The notes under the pieces: model-generated
The model's database searches: none
What the model saw: the letters and a program-made list of their open reading frames with translations, nothing else
What the model was told of the DNA's origin: nothing
In this document: positions 61,386 to 64,000 of the stretch, piece after piece
Numbering within the stretch: the first letter of the stretch is position 1
Layout: each line of letters opens with the position of its first letter
Position numbers and translations under genes: made by a program
NCBI RefSeq assembly: GCF_003856835.1
Contig: NZ_CP034145.1
Location: 1,860,001-1,924,000, forward strand
Length of the DNA stretch: 64,000 nt
Origin: Haloplanus aerogenes
GTDB taxonomy: Archaea; Halobacteriota; Halobacteria; Halobacteriales; Haloferacaceae
Direction of reading: 5' to 3'

Positions 61386-62379
61386 CGTCGAAACGCTGTC
61401 GAACGGCCCGCTCTTTGGTCTGCCGCTCCCGGATCTCTGGTTCGGCCTCCTCTTTTTCATCTTCGGCACCTTCCTCTTTCTCGACGGCTTCGACTTCGGC
61501 GTCGGCGCGCTCTTCGCCACCCGCGACGACGACGCGGAACGCGAACAGTTGCTCGCTGCCATCGGCCCCTTCTGGGACGGCAACGAGGTGTGGTTGGTCG
61601 TCTTCGGCGGCGCGCTCTTCGCCGCCTTCCCGTCCGTCTACGCCAACCTCTTCAGCCGCCACTACCTGCTCATGTTCGCCATCCTCGGCGCGCTCATTCT
61701 GCGGGGCCTCGCCCCCGAGATGTACGAACAGCGCCACGACGAGCGGTGGCAGCGCTGGTGGGGGCGGGCGTTCGTCGCCGGCAGTCTCGCCACGCCCTTC
61801 TTCCTCGGCATGTTCACCGCGAACTGGCTCCTCGGATCGACGACGCTGGTGACGCTGCCGGGCGTCCTCGTCGGTCTGACCGTCGTCGCGCTGACCGTCG
61901 TCGACGGCGTGGCCTTCCTCCGCCTGAAGACCCGCGGCGACCTGCGTGCCGACCTCCAGTCGGACGGCTACCGGGCGCTCGCGGCCTATCTCGTCCTCGT
62001 CGTCCTGACGCTCGCCGGCCTCTACGCTCTGGCGCCCGGCCTCCAGCCGGTGATGCGCTCGCCGCTCGTCCTCGGCCTCGTCGGTCTGACGCTCGTTTTC
62101 GCCGCTGGCTACGCGCTGGCGACGCACGCCGACCGGTACTACGCCGCCTTCGCTGCGGTCGCCGGCCTCGTCTTCGCCCTCGTCGGCGTCGTCGCCCGTC
62201 TGCTCTACCCCGCTATCGACCCCGCGACGGGACTGACCGTCGAGACGGCCGTCGTGCCCACGCTCTCGCTCAACCTCATGTCCATCGGCGCCGCGCTCCT
62301 GCTTCCCCTCGTGTTCGTCTACTTTATCGTCCTCTACTCGGCGTTCAGCGGGCCAATCGAGGCGGGGGAGGCGTACTGA
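61378..62379 (+). CDS. cydB: Cytochrome bd ubiquinol oxidase subunit II
   Basis: A 333-residue membrane subunit: LPDLWFGLLFFIFGTFLFLDGFDFGVGAL at the start, then GPFWDGNEVWLVVFGGALFAAFP and MLRGLAPEMY-like sequences typical of CydB, and eight or nine helices. It overlaps cydA by eight bases and shares its TGA with the next small gene (TGATG). Confidence 0.94.
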   Translation: MTSVETLSNGPLFGLPLPDLWFGLLFFIFGTFLFLDGFDFGVGALFATRDDDAEREQLLAAIGPFWDGNEVWLVVFGGALFAAFPSVYANLFSRHYLLMFAILGALILRGLAPEMYEQRHDERWQRWWGRAFVAGSLATPFFLGMFTANWLLGSTTLVTLPGVLVGLTVVALTVVDGVAFLRLKTRGDLRADLQSDGYRALAAYLVLVVLTLAGLYALAPGLQPVMRSPLVLGLVGLTLVFAAGYALATHADRYYAAFAAVAGLVFALVGVVARLLYPAIDPATGLTVETAVVPTLSLNLMSIGAALLLPLVFVYFIVLYSAFSGPIEAGEAY

Positions 62380-62666
62380 TGGGTGACGCGGACGCCGGCG
62401 AGGATGTGGACTCGGGGGTACCGGATGGCGACGACACTGCGGACGCCGGTGCCGGCGGCGACGACCCGAGCCCTCGGCTCGGTTCCCGTATCCTGGTGAC
62501 GTGGATCGAACTCACGGTCGTCGGCATCACCGGCGGCCTCGTCGGGGGCACGCTCGGCGGTCCGCCCGGGTTCGTCGTCTACCTCTTCACGACGCTGCTC
62601 ACCGTCGCCATCCTCTTTTACAACGTGAACGACCTGATCGCGTGGTGGGTGCAGGCGGCGGCGTGA
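62379..62666 (+). CDS. Small membrane protein linked to bd oxidase
   Basis: A 95-residue protein: a 32-residue Asp/Gly-rich cytosolic start, then two helices, ILVTWIELTVVGITGGLVGGTLG and GFVVYLFTTLLTVAILFYNVNDLIAWWV. It overlaps the cydB stop by one base, so it is almost certainly co-translated with the oxidase. It could be an accessory subunit comparable in role to bacterial CydX/CydY, but it shares no sequence with them. Confidence 0.8.
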   Translation: MGDADAGEDVDSGVPDGDDTADAGAGGDDPSPRLGSRILVTWIELTVVGITGGLVGGTLGGPPGFVVYLFTTLLTVAILFYNVNDLIAWWVQAAA

Positions 62667-62732
62667 GCGGGGAGTTCCCGCGAGACGGAAACGTACTCCG
62701 GATATTTGAGTCTCGTCGGCGTAGGAACAAGT

Positions 62733-63371
62733 ATGTCTGACAGATTCGCGGATCGGACCGACGCGGGCGAACAGCTCGCCGGCGAACTCCTCGACCGCGG
62801 GGTCGACGCCGACTTCGTGCTGGCGATTCCGCGCGGCGGACTCCCGCTGGGTCGGGCTGTTGCCGACGCTCTCGATGCCCCGCTCGACATCGTCGTCGCC
62901 TCCAAAATCGGGGCGCCCGGCAACCCGGAGTACGCCATCGGCGCCGTCGCCAGCGACGGGAGCGTGTGGCTCGACGACGAGGCAATCGGCCGTCTGGGCG
63001 TGAGCGACGCGTACGTCGAGCGAGAACGAGCGGCCGAAATCGAGGCGGCCCGGGAGAAGGCGTCGCGCTACCGGGGCGACCGGACGGCACCCGACCTGAC
63101 CGGGAAGACGGTCGTCGTCGTCGACGACGGTGTCGCCACGGGATCGACTGCCCTCGCCGCCCTCCGTCTCGTCCGCGAGGGCGGCGCCGAGCGGGTCGTC
63201 CTCGCGATACCCGTCGGACCGCCGGATACCGTCGCGGAACTGGAAACGGTCGCGGACGCGGTGGTCGTGCTCCAGACGCCGGCGACGTTCGGCGCCGTCG
63301 GGGCGTTCTACGACCGGTTCGATCAGGTGAGCGACGAGGAGGCGATGGCGTATCTGGACGACGCGGACTGA
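62733..63371 (+). CDS. Phosphoribosyltransferase-family protein (copy 2)
   Basis: A 212-residue paralogue of 37052-37696: LAIPRGGLPLGRAVADALD, ASKIGAPGNPEYAIGAVASDGSVW, and VVVVDDGVATGSTALAA (PRPP loop) are almost the same. It starts 67 bases after the bd oxidase operon, with TATA-like GATATTTGAG about 27 bases before ATG 62733. The Hsp20 gene follows. Confidence 0.9.
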   Translation: MSDRFADRTDAGEQLAGELLDRGVDADFVLAIPRGGLPLGRAVADALDAPLDIVVASKIGAPGNPEYAIGAVASDGSVWLDDEAIGRLGVSDAYVERERAAEIEAAREKASRYRGDRTAPDLTGKTVVVVDDGVATGSTALAALRLVREGGAERVVLAIPVGPPDTVAELETVADAVVVLQTPATFGAVGAFYDRFDQVSDEEAMAYLDDAD

Positions 63372-63466
63372 CGGGGGACACCCCTGCATGAACGACCAGT
63401 ATATTTCTCAGCTATCAGGAACGACTGGGAGTATTTTCAGGGAGGAACACCCTACATCTAGCTGTC

Positions 63467-63910
63467 ATGTCCAAGCGAAACCCGTTCGACGAACTGGACG
63501 AGTTGTTCGACCGGATGCAGGCGAACATGGAGAAGGCGGCCCGGATGTGGGATCCCGAGTCGCTGGGAAGCGAGTTGCCGGGCGCCTCCGCGATGAGCAT
63601 CGACCTCGAAGATCGGGGTGACGAACTCGTGTTGACGGGTGATCTCCCCGGCTTCGAAACCGAGGATATCGACGTGCGGGTGAAAGAGCGGACGCTCCAC
63701 ATCGCGGCCGAACGCGACGAGACGGCGGAAGAGGAGTCGGGAGAGTACGTCCGCCGCGAGCGCCGTCGGACCTCGGTGTCGCGGTCGATCCCGCTCCCGA
63801 GCGCCATCGACACCGACGGGATCGCCGCCACGTACAACAACGGCGTCCTGACGGTGCGGATGCCGAAAACCGAGCCGAGTTCCGAAGGCACGCGCATCGA
63901 CGTGAACTAA
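63467..63910 (+). CDS. Hsp20/alpha-crystallin small heat-shock protein
   Basis: A 147-residue chaperone. The alpha-crystallin domain spans about 42-135 (LVLTGDLPGFETEDIDVRV; YVRRERRRTSVSRSIPLPSAI), closing with NNGVLTVRMPK, the conserved NGVL-x-V/I. The N-terminal arm starts SKRNPFDELDELFDRM. TATA-like AGTATTTTCAG lies about 30 bases upstream of ATG 63467. The C-terminal I-x-I/V tail is weak (TRIDVN). Confidence 0.92.
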   Translation: MSKRNPFDELDELFDRMQANMEKAARMWDPESLGSELPGASAMSIDLEDRGDELVLTGDLPGFETEDIDVRVKERTLHIAAERDETAEEESGEYVRRERRRTSVSRSIPLPSAIDTDGIAATYNNGVLTVRMPKTEPSSEGTRIDVN

Positions 63911-63917
63911 CGCTCCC

Positions 63918-64000
63918 ATGACGACTGTCCCTCGACCGTTCACGCCGGACCTTCCCCCGGGCTACGCCATTCGGCGCGCCCACGAGGGGGACGCCCCGGC
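63918..64000 (+). CDS. Probable GNAT acetyltransferase, N-terminal fragment
   Basis: Starts ATG 63918, seven bases after the Hsp20 stop, and runs off the right edge after 27 codons. It reads MTTVPRPFTPDLPPGYAIRR AHEGDAP in pattern, and the I-R-R-A-x-x-x-D-A turn is the usual first strand of GNAT N-acetyltransferases. Too short to be sure. Confidence 0.45.
   Translation, partial: MTTVPRPFTPDLPPGYAIRRAHEGDAP

Overview
The window is chromosomal DNA of a halophilic archaeon (class Halobacteria). The base composition is GC-rich, the proteins are strongly acidic (runs of Asp/Glu), and many genes have a TATA-like element about 25 bases before an ATG, so their messages look leaderless. Recognisable haloarchaeal families include a soluble globin-coupled transducer, HTH_10 regulators, split bPH2 pairs and small zinc-ribbon proteins. 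I cannot name the genus.

Layout. 1-15.7 kb is ordinary core DNA: a cation/proton antiporter (cut by the left edge), lumazine synthase plus an aminotransferase, a short Hel308-type helicase, a Tat-exported beta-propeller, thioredoxin, an old-yellow-enzyme homologue, a DUF4349 lipoprotein, a class V aminotransferase, a bPH2 pair, an ABC-2 exporter and a Rdx (SelW-like) protein. A tRNA-Arg(TCG) gene lies at 15726-15800.

15.79-34.44 kb is an integrated island. The 3' end of the tRNA-Arg gene plus its downstream flank (15788-15849) is repeated directly at 34375-34436 (57 of 62 bases identical by eye), and a broken tyrosine integrase sits just inside the right repeat. The island carries a CopG/PIN toxin-antitoxin pair, small zinc-finger proteins, a TraB remnant, a DUF234 ATPase and an 11.3-kb tightly overlapping operon. 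The operon encodes a 1626-aa protein with a sacsin/Hsp90-type ATPase domain and a NO VEIN-like (DUF3883) C-terminus, an AddB/RecC-like helicase fold without a Walker A motif, a separate Fe-S PD-(D/E)XK nuclease, and an AddA-like UvrD helicase-nuclease. A further PD-(D/E)XK-like protein is divergent from it. I propose this as a candidate defence system built on a split AddAB-type machine; the function is inference from architecture and location.

34.4-44.8 kb holds stress and maintenance genes: CBS proteins (one carrying an HPF-like tail), an APC permease, a phosphoribosyltransferase next to an alpha/beta hydrolase, a DUF2892 membrane protein, a DUF2267 protein, tRNA-Ser(GGA), an erythromycin-esterase homologue and an orphan VapB-like antitoxin. 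44.8-54.5 kb has a histidine kinase whose receiver lacks the phospho-acceptor Asp, an SDR, an enolase-superfamily enzyme, a tandem Usp, HemAT, a ZIP transporter, and two HTH regulators. 54.7-57.7 kb is a four-gene 2-oxoacid dehydrogenase operon with the lipoyl domain and E2 core on separate polypeptides and no E3. 57.7-64 kb has a Na/Ca exchanger, an RCK protein, cytochrome bd oxidase (cydAB plus a small membrane protein), a second phosphoribosyltransferase, Hsp20 and the start of a probable acetyltransferase. Several of these (Usp, phosphoribosyltransferase, erythromycin esterase, Hsp20, bd oxidase, globin sensor) fit life under fluctuating oxygen and stress.
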